A stretch of 12,703 nucleotides of DNA from Spirosoma sp. (GTDB lineage: Bacteria; Bacteroidota; Bacteroidia; Cytophagales; Spirosomataceae), in the NCBI GenBank assembly GCA_025351545.1, contig JANXVQ010000743.1, forward strand, positions 1 to 12,703. The letters run 5' to 3'. The notes under the pieces were generated by a model. It was not told the DNA's origin, did not search any database, and saw only the letters and a program-made list of their open reading frames with translations. Positions 5,313 to 12,703 of this stretch are shown here, in pieces (position 1 is the stretch's first letter; the number at the start of each line of letters is the position of its first letter). The translations under genes and the position numbers were made by a program.

Positions 5313-7799
5313 TTAATTTACCCGTATGGTTAGCGCGGCTGTATCGTCTTCGCCATTGGTAAAGCCGTTGCCTGGCGTTGAGTCGGGGTCGGCGGGGGCG
5401 ACACTAAAGATCTGCGCCCACAAAGTGTCTGCTGTGGGTACTTGCAGCACTAAGACCATCCATCCTACACTACCCGCTGGCACAGTGCCAATATTGCCCG
5501 TAACGGTTTGTCCATTTATAGTTAAGTCTGCCGTTACAACTAGTTGCCAGCCCGCGGGCAAGAGCGTTTGTAGGGCAATATTGGTAGCATCGGCTCCCCC
5601 ACGGTTGAAGACTGAGAGGGTGATACTAACTTGATCATTCGGTGAGATGGCCAACCTACTGGCACTCATAGTCAAACTCAAATCGGCCTTGGTAGGATCA
5701 GTTGGGGGCTGGTTTGAGAGCACTAGAGGCAGCGGGACCTGATTTGGGTTGGGAGAGGCCATAATTGAACCACTGGCATCGAGCGTACGCAGGTCAACTG
5801 TAGCCTCGTCATCTTGGCCATCGCCGGTACCCGAGTTGGGTTGGCTATCGGGGTCAGGCCGGTTGCTGGCCGTAATTTGTGCAGCGTTCAAAAAGGTGCC
5901 GTTATTTATTATCTTGATATTGTAGGCGAAAATCGCCGTTTGACCAGCTTCTAAACTATCCCTCGTTATCGTAACGATATCATTACTCTGACTTATGGTT
6001 GACAAGGAGCTTCCTGCAAATGTTATGCCTATAGGTAAGCGATTCTCCATCTGAATAGAGCGAGCTGTTTTAGGCCCGGCATTCATAAGCGCTACTTCCA
6101 TGCTTACTGTGTCGCCGAGGGCGGCTGTTCGTTTATCAGTAGCCAATGAGAGCGATAGGTCTGCCGCAGCGCGTAAAACCGTAACAATGGCTGTTCCTGA
6201 TCCTGTACCTGTGCCACACCCATTTTGTAGTGACTGAATAGTATACGTAGTTGTTTGAGTTGGGGACACAATGACATTGGTCGGACTGCTGGTTGCCGTT
6301 CCGCTTAGGCCCGATGAGAGCGTATAAGACCAGGGAGCAATACCTGTAAAGATCAAGGATAACAAAGCTGTTTGGTCTTCATTGACAGGCAACGGATTCG
6401 TACTGATAGCGACTGTCGGCAACGCAGTAAATCCGCAGATATTAGTATCCATCCAGTTCAGGCGATTCGCCATCCAGGTTTTCAATGAATCAAATTCGGC
6501 CTCTAGCGTAGCACCATTTACAGATGGCTGGTCGGTCCAGGTAGCTACGCCAATGATCGGCCATTTCTGGAAGTTACGACTGAATGCTCCCTGATTCAGT
6601 GTAGCATATTGTGCGTCAATAAACGCAGTTAATATAGGCGTACTCCAGACGGTTTGGCGTAATTTTTGATAGCGAGCTACAAATTGAGTTCCAAACGCAG
6701 GGCAATTTAACAGCTTTCCCCACCAGAAGGGCTTGGGAGAGCTTGGATCGTTGGTCGCTGTATAACGCCAGCCCTGATAACTTTGAGAGTTACCATCGAA
6801 GGGGCTCGTTAAAAAACCAAAAGCCAGATTAAAATCCCAGACTGGCCCCGCCGACAGCTTTCCTCCTTTGCTGTTCCGCTCTTTAGACAGAAAAGTGCTG
6901 TAACTATAGGCATCTGAGTTGCTTGACATCTCTTCGACTAACATGTAATCGACGAATGTACTATCGGTGATATAGCTACTATATCCAGCGCAGTATGAAC
7001 TGCTGGACATCATCGTTTCAAAGGAATTAATGTAGTTTTTAATGTACGTAAATTGCAGTGGAACAATATTGGCGTCTTTAGGATAATCGGTTAGCCAGTA
7101 ATGTGGCTGAGTGCCCCCAGGGCTCAAGTAAGCCGATGCCCATCTATGGTTTGGGTCATAGTTACCACAGACTTTATCGACTTTAACTATGTAACCACCC
7201 GTAATTGAGTTTGCCCCCAAATCGCCAGGATCCAGTTTATTTATATTTATCCGGCCCGCATCGCGTTTTATTTTCTCCTCAAAAACAAAGATTCCCTGAT
7301 ATTCACCATTAATAATGACTTCAACGTATTTCGTGCGTGACGCGTAGCGTCTTGATGCGTTGGCCATGTAAAAGGCCAGAACATCCCGTGTAAACGTTTT
7401 ATCCGTGTAAGCGGGATTTAGTATCCAGTCACTCTGTGCGGGGAAACTGAATAAAGGAACGTTAATCGACGTCGTAACGGCAGTCGTTGATCGTAGCTCA
7501 ATAGCTAATGGCTTTTTGGGGAAGTTCTGGGTAGTACAGCCCCGGTACTCAACTTTAGCTTTTCCGTCATACTCGTTGGCTGGGTCAGTGACATTGTTTG
7601 TACCACTGATGTTGTTAATTATTGTCAGGCTACAAATAATGCCGGGTTCATCAGTGATGGTTTGACTTTGTGTATTTATAAGTACAATTGGTAGATTAGA
7701 TGTCGTAAGCGTTTGAGCAGAACTGGTTGTGGAATATAATAAGTAGATCAAAAATATCACAAACCTTAATTTGTAGACAGTTAATACATACTTTTTCAT
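5313..7799 (-). CDS. Secreted CotH-type kinase-like protein with two DUF11 domains
   Basis: The 828-aa product has a signal peptide (residues 1-28, cut likely SSA/QT). A CotH domain covers about 33-455, with KVEYRGCTTQNFPKKPLAIEL (82-102), FVFEEKIKRDAGRINI (171-186), a GGYIVKVDK strand, MSSNSDAY (291-298) and GPVWDFNLAFGF (318-329). CotH of Bacillus spores is an atypical protein kinase. Asp296 and Asp322 are the likely equivalents of its catalytic and metal-binding Asp residues, which is my inference. An Ig-like domain follows at about 460-543, then DUF11 domains at about 546-671 and 705-828. The two are joined by a Pro-rich linker, and both end in Asp-rich loops (DPDSQPNSGTGDGQDDEA, DPDSTPGNGFTNGEDDTA) that may bind calcium. 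No standard T9SS sorting domain is seen after the last DUF11. It lies 103 bases after the esterase gene, with a hairpin in between. The target is unknown. Confidence 0.82.
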   Translation of the reverse strand: MKKYVLTVYKLRFVIFLIYLLYSTTSSAQTLTTSNLPIVLINTQSQTITDEPGIICSLTIINNISGTNNVTDPANEYDGKAKVEYRGCTTQNFPKKPLAIELRSTTAVTTSINVPLFSFPAQSDWILNPAYTDKTFTRDVLAFYMANASRRYASRTKYVEVIINGEYQGIFVFEEKIKRDAGRININKLDPGDLGANSITGGYIVKVDKVCGNYDPNHRWASAYLSPGGTQPHYWLTDYPKDANIVPLQFTYIKNYINSFETMMSSSSYCAGYSSYITDSTFVDYMLVEEMSSNSDAYSYSTFLSKERNSKGGKLSAGPVWDFNLAFGFLTSPFDGNSQSYQGWRYTATNDPSSPKPFWWGKLLNCPAFGTQFVARYQKLRQTVWSTPILTAFIDAQYATLNQGAFSRNFQKWPIIGVATWTDQPSVNGATLEAEFDSLKTWMANRLNWMDTNICGFTALPTVAISTNPLPVNEDQTALLSLIFTGIAPWSYTLSSGLSGTATSSPTNVIVSPTQTTTYTIQSLQNGCGTGTGSGTAIVTVLRAAADLSLSLATDKRTAALGDTVSMEVALMNAGPKTARSIQMENRLPIGITFAGSSLSTISQSNDIVTITRDSLEAGQTAIFAYNIKIINNGTFLNAAQITASNRPDPDSQPNSGTGDGQDDEATVDLRTLDASGSIMASPNPNQVPLPLVLSNQPPTDPTKADLSLTMSASRLAISPNDQVSITLSVFNRGGADATNIALQTLLPAGWQLVVTADLTINGQTVTGNIGTVPAGSVGWMVLVLQVPTADTLWAQIFSVAPADPDSTPGNGFTNGEDDTAALTIRVN
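5323..5393. repeat. 71-bp exact repeat, copy 1 (end of CotH-like gene)
   Basis: These 71 bases are identical to 7913-7983. They encode the end of the last DUF11 domain, residues ADPDSTPGNGFTNGEDDT and onward to IRV. The surrounding DUF11 sequence of the two genes is clearly related but much less conserved, so this block is exceptionally similar for a coding region of its length. Confidence 0.9.
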
Positions 7800-7807
7800 G
7801 TTTTATG

Positions 7808-7856
7808 GTATTTGCTTGATGGGTAGGGGATAATTGTCTATCCATCAAGCAAATAC
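7808..7856 (-). promoter_or_regulatory. Hairpin just before the CotH-like start
   Basis: GTATTTGCTTGATGG (7808-7822) is the exact complement of CCATCAAGCAAATAC (7842-7856). The stem may extend inward by a wobble pair and three more pairs. In the minus-strand transcript it ends 8 bases before the ATG at 7799. There is no U-run after it in either direction, so it is a poor intrinsic terminator. A role in limiting translation, or in protecting or processing the message between the esterase and CotH-like genes, is more likely. Confidence 0.6.
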
Positions 7857-7902
7857 TATGCTAGAGTAAGTATATGTTATGTGTCTGCATTTTATGATTC
7901 TA

Positions 7903-10881
7903 TTACTTTACGCGTATGGTTAGCGCGGCTGTATCGTCTTCGCCATTGGTAAAGCCGTTGCCTGGCGTTGAGTCGGGGTCGGCAGGTGTAGCGCTGAAAA
8001 CCTGCGAACGTACTGTTCCCGAATTTGGCACTTTTATCAATAAAACCAGTGAGCCTGTACTCCCCGTCTGAACAGTGCCAATAGTGCCCGTTACAGTCTG
8101 CCCACTAACGGTCAAACCTGAGGTAACGGTTAGTTGCCAGCCCGTGGGTAAGAGTGTTTGCAACGTAACATTGTTAGCCGTTGCACCGCCCTGGTTGGTA
8201 GCAGTTACGGTTAGACTAATCACTTGATTTGGGGCGACTGCCAAATTGTTTGTACTGACTGATAAGCTCAGGTCGGCCTTGGTGGGGTCCGTTGGGGGTT
8301 GACTTGACTGAACAGATGGCAGCGGAACCTGATTAGGATTGGGCGAAGCCATGACTGGACCACTGGCATTTGGGGTGCGTAGGTCAACCGTAGCTTCATC
8401 GTCCTGGCCATCGCCGGTACCTGAGTTGGGCTGACTATCAGGATCAGATGGGCTACTTGACATAATCTGGGCAGAAAGGGCAAACACGCCTGGCTGGCTG
8501 GCTTTAACTCGAAATACGAAGGGCTGGCTGACTCCAGTCAACAGTGTACCGGCATTGATATTGACTGTATTTGCTGTTGCTGTAATACCGGCTGACGTAG
8601 CGTCTATAAAACCCATGCCAGCCGGTAGTAAACTTTGGGCTGTTACATTAGATGCATCCGATGGGCCTGCGTTTGTTAACACTAGTGTCAGGGTAATAGG
8701 CTGGCTGGGTGCCGGTGTTCGGTTACTGACGCTCATGTTCAGCGAAAGGTCGGCGCCACCGGCACAAATAGATAACGGTTGACTGGGCGCGCTGGCTACC
8801 GCCGGATTGCTTGCCACTATCCGTATGCGATAATTGGTTCCAGCGGGCAACGACGGCGATAAGGTAGCGGTGATGGGGCTGGTTGTGCTACTGCCAATGA
8901 CTGTCTCATTCTTGAATGAGCCATTCGCATCAGATAATCGAACGCTATATACGTTACCGCTGTTTACTGTGCCATCGGTTACATCAACCGCCACGTTTAC
9001 CGATCCGCTCAGGCAGGAAGATGCTGCCTGAGCGTTCACAGTTAATACTGGTGGAATGGCTCCAATAGGCTCCATCGGATAATAGAGAATACTACGCCAG
9101 TTTAGCAACACCATTTCGTACCATAAACCCGTTCCTGTATCGCCCTGACGACGTACTGACAGGCGGTATTTGCCGGGCTCTACACCCCCTACACCCCCGG
9201 ATACAGGCGGATAATTACGCAGATAATTGAAATCTGCGAACGACTCCCGGTCGGGTGCCTGCGAACTGGGCGGGGCAATATTCCAGCCAGAATCGCTGAA
9301 ACTGCCGCCGTCGATACGCTGCAAACGGACTTCTACGGGTACAGTAGCTTGTACCATAGCATAAAAAGCGTGCGCATAGTACTCAAAGTTATACCCCAGG
9401 CGTCGAATAGCAGTATCCGCCGTGCCGCCACTCACCGGTAAGCGAGATATGAGGAAAGGAGCACTAGGGGATACATCCTGCTGAACGTTGAACGGTTCGC
9501 CCAGAGTGCCTACAATGACCGGATGTGTTGATCGGGTACGTAGCCGATACTGACCATTTGCCAATGCGAACGGTAATGTTATTAAAATAGGATTGTCTGT
9601 GCTGGGGGCCGATTCAACGACCATTGCGCCATCGCTGACGCGAACTACCTGGGCTACATACTGATTGTCTGATTCATGTGGATCACTACGGAGCGAAGCT
9701 GCAGCTATCGTTTCCCCCTGTCGACGGGTGAGCGGTAAGGTATAACCACTGGTAATAAGAGATGCCGAATCTGTAGGCATGAAGGGTATCGCATTCTGAA
9801 AAAACGACGTTGTCAGACTCTGATCCCAGGCATTCGTAAAACGAATGAGACCAGGCCCCTGAAGGTGAACGTTATCTGCTCGGTTATCAGTCCCTGTAAG
9901 ACTATCGGTAGCGGGTCCGGCAAATACATTAGAAACGGTGCTGATAAGTTGATTTTGAGCAGCAATAACCAGCGGGTTTGTTTGCCCATTAACGTAACTT
10001 ACTCGCGAAACGACCCAGGCTAATGGTTTGTCACCAACCTGTTGGCGACTTTTATCTATTACATACTTGATGTTGTTAAAGTATGTTTGTGTGTTAGTCG
10101 ATATATCACCCTCGCCCTGATGCCAGAGAACGGCACGTGCTCCGGTTCGAGCAATGTAATGTAACAGGATAACACCCAGTTGTCGATAAACAGCTAAACT
10201 GGGTATTGTTCCAATATTCCCTGCTGCCGATTGTTGCCACTGTGTGCTGGTGGTTCCACCCAAAGCGGCTCCCAGAAACAAGATGGGTACATTGAGCCGT
10301 TGTGCGAGTTTATCTCCTAAACTACCATACAAGTGCGGAGGTTGGCTGGGGCCAATGCTGGTTCCATAGCTAATGTGGCTAAATTGAAGCGGTAATAGTT
10401 GCTCACTCAGGCTATCCTGCCGAAAATCGAGACACATAACGCGGTCGTCAACAGCACTGGACACTCGTTGAAATCCACCATACGCATTTGATTGCCCGGC
10501 TACTACAAACACTTCACCAACGCCTACCCGGTTAACCTGTGTTTGCGTCAGCAGAGTTGTACCGGCCTTCGCCCGAACGTCCAGGCGATACCATCCCGCT
10601 GACGCTGTCACTTTCCCCCGAAATGCCGATGAGTTAGGTAGGAAATTTAAGGGTGTCCAGGCGGTAACGGCCCCCTGACCAATGGCCATCGGTACAAAAC
10701 GGGCTTCGACCAGTGTAGCCGTTTGTGGCGCCATACCCGTTACCGTTACAATGGCTTCATTCGCTAAATTGCGCTGAAAAACCATTCGCGGAACCGGACT
10801 GGTAATTGTGAGTTGGGCGAGCGTTATTATCGAAATAAATTGGGGTAAAATTACCCCTACCCATCGGAGAAAAACGGTCAT
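7903..10881 (-). CDS. Secreted SGNH (sialate O-acetylesterase-type) protein with two DUF11 domains
   Basis: The 992-aa product is probably a carbohydrate esterase that removes acetyl groups from glycans. It starts at the ATG at 10881, giving a normal signal peptide (MTVFLRWVGVILPQFISIITLAQ, cut near residue 23). The longer frame begins at a TTG at 10911 and lacks a charged N-region. The catalytic domain lies at about 115-360. Its motifs are VVAGQSNAYGG with Ser131, GAALGGTTSTQW, VLWHQGEGDI (252-260), and DNVHLQGPG with Asp336 and His339, so the triad is complete. A long beta-rich middle follows, possibly carbohydrate-binding, then an Ig-like domain, then two DUF11 domains with the same linker and end as the CotH-like protein. 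No T9SS sorting domain is evident. The gene is first in the minus-strand pair and divergent from the sulfatase gene. The substrate is not shown, and sialate is only the family name. Confidence 0.82.
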   Translation of the reverse strand: MTVFLRWVGVILPQFISIITLAQLTITSPVPRMVFQRNLANEAIVTVTGMAPQTATLVEARFVPMAIGQGAVTAWTPLNFLPNSSAFRGKVTASAGWYRLDVRAKAGTTLLTQTQVNRVGVGEVFVVAGQSNAYGGFQRVSSAVDDRVMCLDFRQDSLSEQLLPLQFSHISYGTSIGPSQPPHLYGSLGDKLAQRLNVPILFLGAALGGTTSTQWQQSAAGNIGTIPSLAVYRQLGVILLHYIARTGARAVLWHQGEGDISTNTQTYFNNIKYVIDKSRQQVGDKPLAWVVSRVSYVNGQTNPLVIAAQNQLISTVSNVFAGPATDSLTGTDNRADNVHLQGPGLIRFTNAWDQSLTTSFFQNAIPFMPTDSASLITSGYTLPLTRRQGETIAAASLRSDPHESDNQYVAQVVRVSDGAMVVESAPSTDNPILITLPFALANGQYRLRTRSTHPVIVGTLGEPFNVQQDVSPSAPFLISRLPVSGGTADTAIRRLGYNFEYYAHAFYAMVQATVPVEVRLQRIDGGSFSDSGWNIAPPSSQAPDRESFADFNYLRNYPPVSGGVGGVEPGKYRLSVRRQGDTGTGLWYEMVLLNWRSILYYPMEPIGAIPPVLTVNAQAASSCLSGSVNVAVDVTDGTVNSGNVYSVRLSDANGSFKNETVIGSSTTSPITATLSPSLPAGTNYRIRIVASNPAVASAPSQPLSICAGGADLSLNMSVSNRTPAPSQPITLTLVLTNAGPSDASNVTAQSLLPAGMGFIDATSAGITATANTVNINAGTLLTGVSQPFVFRVKASQPGVFALSAQIMSSSPSDPDSQPNSGTGDGQDDEATVDLRTPNASGPVMASPNPNQVPLPSVQSSQPPTDPTKADLSLSVSTNNLAVAPNQVISLTVTATNQGGATANNVTLQTLLPTGWQLTVTSGLTVSGQTVTGTIGTVQTGSTGSLVLLIKVPNSGTVRSQVFSATPADPDSTPGNGFTNGEDDTAALTIRVK
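7913..7983. repeat. 71-bp exact repeat, copy 2 (end of esterase gene)
   Basis: This is identical to 5323-5393, offset by 2590 bases and in the same orientation. It makes up the 3' end of the esterase gene apart from its last codon and stop. Recombination between the two copies would delete the CotH-like gene. Confidence 0.9.
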
Positions 10882-11062
10882 GAAAAGTGTATTAATAGTT
10901 AGACAAAGCAATTACAACGTGTGCAAATATTGTGCCTACTGTTGTTATTTATAATGACTATTTTTATTGTAATAGTTTTTTGTATGCATTTGTTAGTAAC
11001 AAAATATATACTTATTGGTAAAATACAAGCTTTAAAAGGTCAATTATTAACTTACTGATGAT
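10882..11062. other. Divergent intergenic region, esterase / sulfatase
   Basis: This 181-base AT-rich stretch must hold the promoters of both the esterase and the sulfatase gene. On the plus strand a TTTG at 10989-10992 is followed 16 bases later by TACTTATT, a weak fit to the Bacteroidota promoter. On the minus strand AATATTTG (complement of 10924-10931) is one base from the -7 consensus but has no -33 partner. No convincing inverted repeat is seen. Confidence 0.4.
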
Positions 11063-12574
11063 ATGAATATTGAAAAAACTATACTTATTTGTATCTCGGT
11101 CTGCTTTTGTATTGTTTTCGGACCATTGGATAAGTCTATCGGTAATGGGTATCAGGGTATATCAATTAGTGCTGTACAGCAGCCGACTTATTCGGTTCCG
11201 AACATTGTGTTGATTGTCGCCGACGATCATGGCCGGGAAGTTATTGGCTGTTATGGAAATCTATCCGTAAAAACACCGCATATCGACCAGCTGGCGGCCG
11301 ATGGTGTTCGCTTCTCAAATGCGTTTTGTACAACAGCCAGTTGTAGCCCCAGCCGGTCGGTACTGCTAACCGGGATACATAATCACGCCAACGGCATGTA
11401 TGGGTTGGAGCATCAGGAGCATCATTTCAGCTCGTTTGATACGGTGCGTTCATTGCCCGTTTTGCTCGAACAGGCTGGGTATCGCACCGCCCGTATTGGT
11501 AAATTGCATGTAGCGCCGGAGCAAGTTTATCACTTCCGGCAGGTACTTAAGGCAGGTGGCGTCAATGACCCGGCGTCTATTGGCCGTAGCCCGGTGGAGA
11601 TGGCCCGACAGTGCTACTCGTTTCTGGATGAGAAATCAGCCAATCCGTTTTTTCTCTATTTCGCTACCGATGATCCGCATCGCAGCAATACTGTTGCCGC
11701 CGATGGCTCACCCATTTTCGACGGGTCGAAGCCCAATTTATTTGGTAATCGTCCTGGTGGATATCCGCAGGTGGGCGACCATTTCTACCAACCCCGCGAT
11801 GTTAAGGTGCCTTCCTATTTGCCCGATACGAAAGCGTGCCGGGCAGAATTGGCTCAGTATTATGAATCAGTAAGCCGCCTTGATGCCGGGGTTGGTCGCC
11901 TGATCGACTATTTGAAAGATACGGGCCACTACGACAATACGCTGATTATTTACCTGTCAGACAACGGGGCTCCATTTCCGGGGTCGAAAACGAATGTATA
12001 TGAACCGGGCATGCGGTTGCCGTGTATCATGAAGCTGCCGAAGCCGAAAAAACCGGGATTTGTGCAGGACGCCATGATTTCGTGGGTCGATATAACGCCT
12101 ACGTTACTTGATTTTGCGGGTATCTGGCCCGGCAATGCGCCGAAGCAGGGCCGTTCGTTTAAGACTATTATTGAGCAGGAAGGCGCTACGGGCTGGGATG
12201 ACGTCTATGCCTCCCATTCACTACACGAGGTGACTATGTACTATCCTATGCGGGTGTTGCGCGAGCGCCGATATAAGCTGATTTTTAACATTGCTCATGC
12301 GCTTCCGTACCCGATGGCTCTCGATTTATATAACTCGTTTACGTGGCAGGACATCCTCCGAGCGAAACAGAAATTGTACGGCAAACGAACTGTGGCGACT
12401 TATTTGCATCGCCCACGGTTTGAACTATACGACCTCCAAACCGATCCTGATGAAGTAAAAAATCTGGCCAGCAACCCGCGCTATCAGGCCGTACTAGCCA
12501 GAATGCAAACCAAGCTAAAGCGATTCCAACGACAAACGCATGACCCCTGGGCGGGTAAATGGGATTTTGAGTGA
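11063..12574 (+). CDS. Secreted Cys-type sulfatase (N-sulfoglucosamine sulfohydrolase-like)
   Basis: This enzyme hydrolyses sulfate esters or sulfamates, most likely on a sugar. The 503-aa protein begins with a hydrophobic signal sequence (about residues 6-20). VLIVADDHGREVIGCYG (49-65) carries the metal ligands Asp54 and Asp55. The sulfatase signature CSPSRSVLLTG starts at Cys94, the residue that maturation enzymes turn into formylglycine. GKLHV (Lys147, His149), a DDPHRSN motif and YLSDNGAPFPGSKT (Asp300, Asn301, Lys309) complete the active site. The C-terminal part (LYDLQTDPDEVKNLASNP) is typical of the family. Overall the pattern is closest to heparan N-sulfatase-like S1 enzymes, though the substrate cannot be fixed from sequence. 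There is no clear lipobox, so it is probably periplasmic. No maturation enzyme is in the window. It is divergent from the esterase gene, and the two may act on the same glycan. Confidence 0.88.
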   Translation: MNIEKTILICISVCFCIVFGPLDKSIGNGYQGISISAVQQPTYSVPNIVLIVADDHGREVIGCYGNLSVKTPHIDQLAADGVRFSNAFCTTASCSPSRSVLLTGIHNHANGMYGLEHQEHHFSSFDTVRSLPVLLEQAGYRTARIGKLHVAPEQVYHFRQVLKAGGVNDPASIGRSPVEMARQCYSFLDEKSANPFFLYFATDDPHRSNTVAADGSPIFDGSKPNLFGNRPGGYPQVGDHFYQPRDVKVPSYLPDTKACRAELAQYYESVSRLDAGVGRLIDYLKDTGHYDNTLIIYLSDNGAPFPGSKTNVYEPGMRLPCIMKLPKPKKPGFVQDAMISWVDITPTLLDFAGIWPGNAPKQGRSFKTIIEQEGATGWDDVYASHSLHEVTMYYPMRVLRERRYKLIFNIAHALPYPMALDLYNSFTWQDILRAKQKLYGKRTVATYLHRPRFELYDLQTDPDEVKNLASNPRYQAVLARMQTKLKRFQRQTHDPWAGKWDFE

Positions 12575-12627
12575 AGAAGTGAAATGAGACCAAATCTGAA
12601 AAATACATTATCATATCAAAGTAGGTT

Positions 12628-12703
12628 TAACCACAGAGCGGTACGCCGTTGCGGCACAGAGGGCACGGAGTTTTTATTTTCTCTGTGTTCTCTGTGCCGC
12701 AAC
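12628..12703. repeat. Intergenic CACAGAG hairpin repeat, at the window edge
   Basis: Bases 12648-12670 pair with 12681-12703 at 20 of 23 positions. The outer 14 bases (GTTGCGGCACAGAG and its complement) are perfect, and the loop is TTTTTATTTT. A further TTAACCACAGAG lies at 12628-12639. AACCACAGAG/GCACAGAG strings are, from general memory, common intergenic repeats in several bacterial groups. It lies after the sulfatase gene and might help end its transcript, but no T-run is visible before the window ends. Confidence 0.6.

Noticed and set aside
7808..7856. Reading this hairpin as an intrinsic terminator of the esterase gene
   Set aside because: No T-run follows the stem on either strand, so a standard Rho-independent terminator is not supported.
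8268..9031. Several 65-75-aa frames inside the esterase gene on both strands
   Set aside because: They are shadows of the repetitive Thr/Ser/Pro-rich DUF11 and Ig-like coding sequence, with no independent signals.
10882..10911. Longer esterase N terminus starting at a TTG
   Set aside because: It would put an uncharged segment before the signal peptide. The ATG at 10881 gives a normal signal sequence with an Arg before the hydrophobic core.
11063..11125. Sulfatase as a lipoprotein, because of Cys10, Cys14 and Cys16 in the signal sequence
   Set aside because: The residues before each Cys do not fit a lipobox, so a standard signal peptide is preferred.

Overview
The window looks like chromosomal DNA from a Cytophagales-type member of the Bacteroidota; Spirosoma or a close relative is my best guess. 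This rests on the mix of families (DUF11-tailed surface proteins, a CotH-like protein, a Cys-type sulfatase, a plant-like glucuronokinase), the lack of Shine-Dalgarno sequences before most starts, and A-rich leaders. It is an inference, as no rRNA or other marker gene is present. I see no tRNA, rRNA, CRISPR array or intact insertion sequence.

Left part (1-2518): three minus-strand genes form a compact unit. In order of transcription they are an unrecognised 217-aa protein, a RecE-like PD-(D/E)XK nuclease and an unrecognised 115-aa protein. A small Cro/CI-type regulator with a C-terminal coiled coil is transcribed divergently. An 18-bp inverted repeat in the shared intergenic region is a good candidate operator. 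This resembles a phage-type recombination module with its own regulator.

Middle part (2615-5307): an acidic, apparently disordered orphan protein ends at an intrinsic terminator. It is followed by a plus-strand pair, a glucuronokinase-like GHMP kinase and a GalU-type nucleotidyltransferase. The two are separated by a roughly 98-bp element made of two inverted hairpins (REPIN-like), which supplies the stop codon of the first gene. Together the two enzymes could turn glucuronate into UDP-glucuronate through glucuronate 1-phosphate. A 24-bp perfect-stem terminator closes the pair and serves the convergent gene as well.

Right part (5313-12574): two large minus-strand genes encode secreted multidomain proteins. 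The first transcribed is a GDSL/SGNH esterase of the sialate O-acetylesterase type, the second a CotH-type kinase-like protein. Both end in the same pair of DUF11 domains, and the last 71 coding bases before the final codon region are identical in the two genes. A 15-bp-stem hairpin sits only 8 bases before the CotH start. A secreted Cys-type sulfatase is transcribed divergently from the esterase. Esterase and sulfatase together suggest work on acetylated and sulfated glycans, and a uronate-salvage pair lies nearby, but a joint pathway is only inference. The window ends in an intergenic hairpin repeat of the CACAGAG type.

Three starts were moved from upstream TTG codons to internal ATGs (1205, 1896 and 10881), and the galU start was moved out of the REPIN-like element to 4400.
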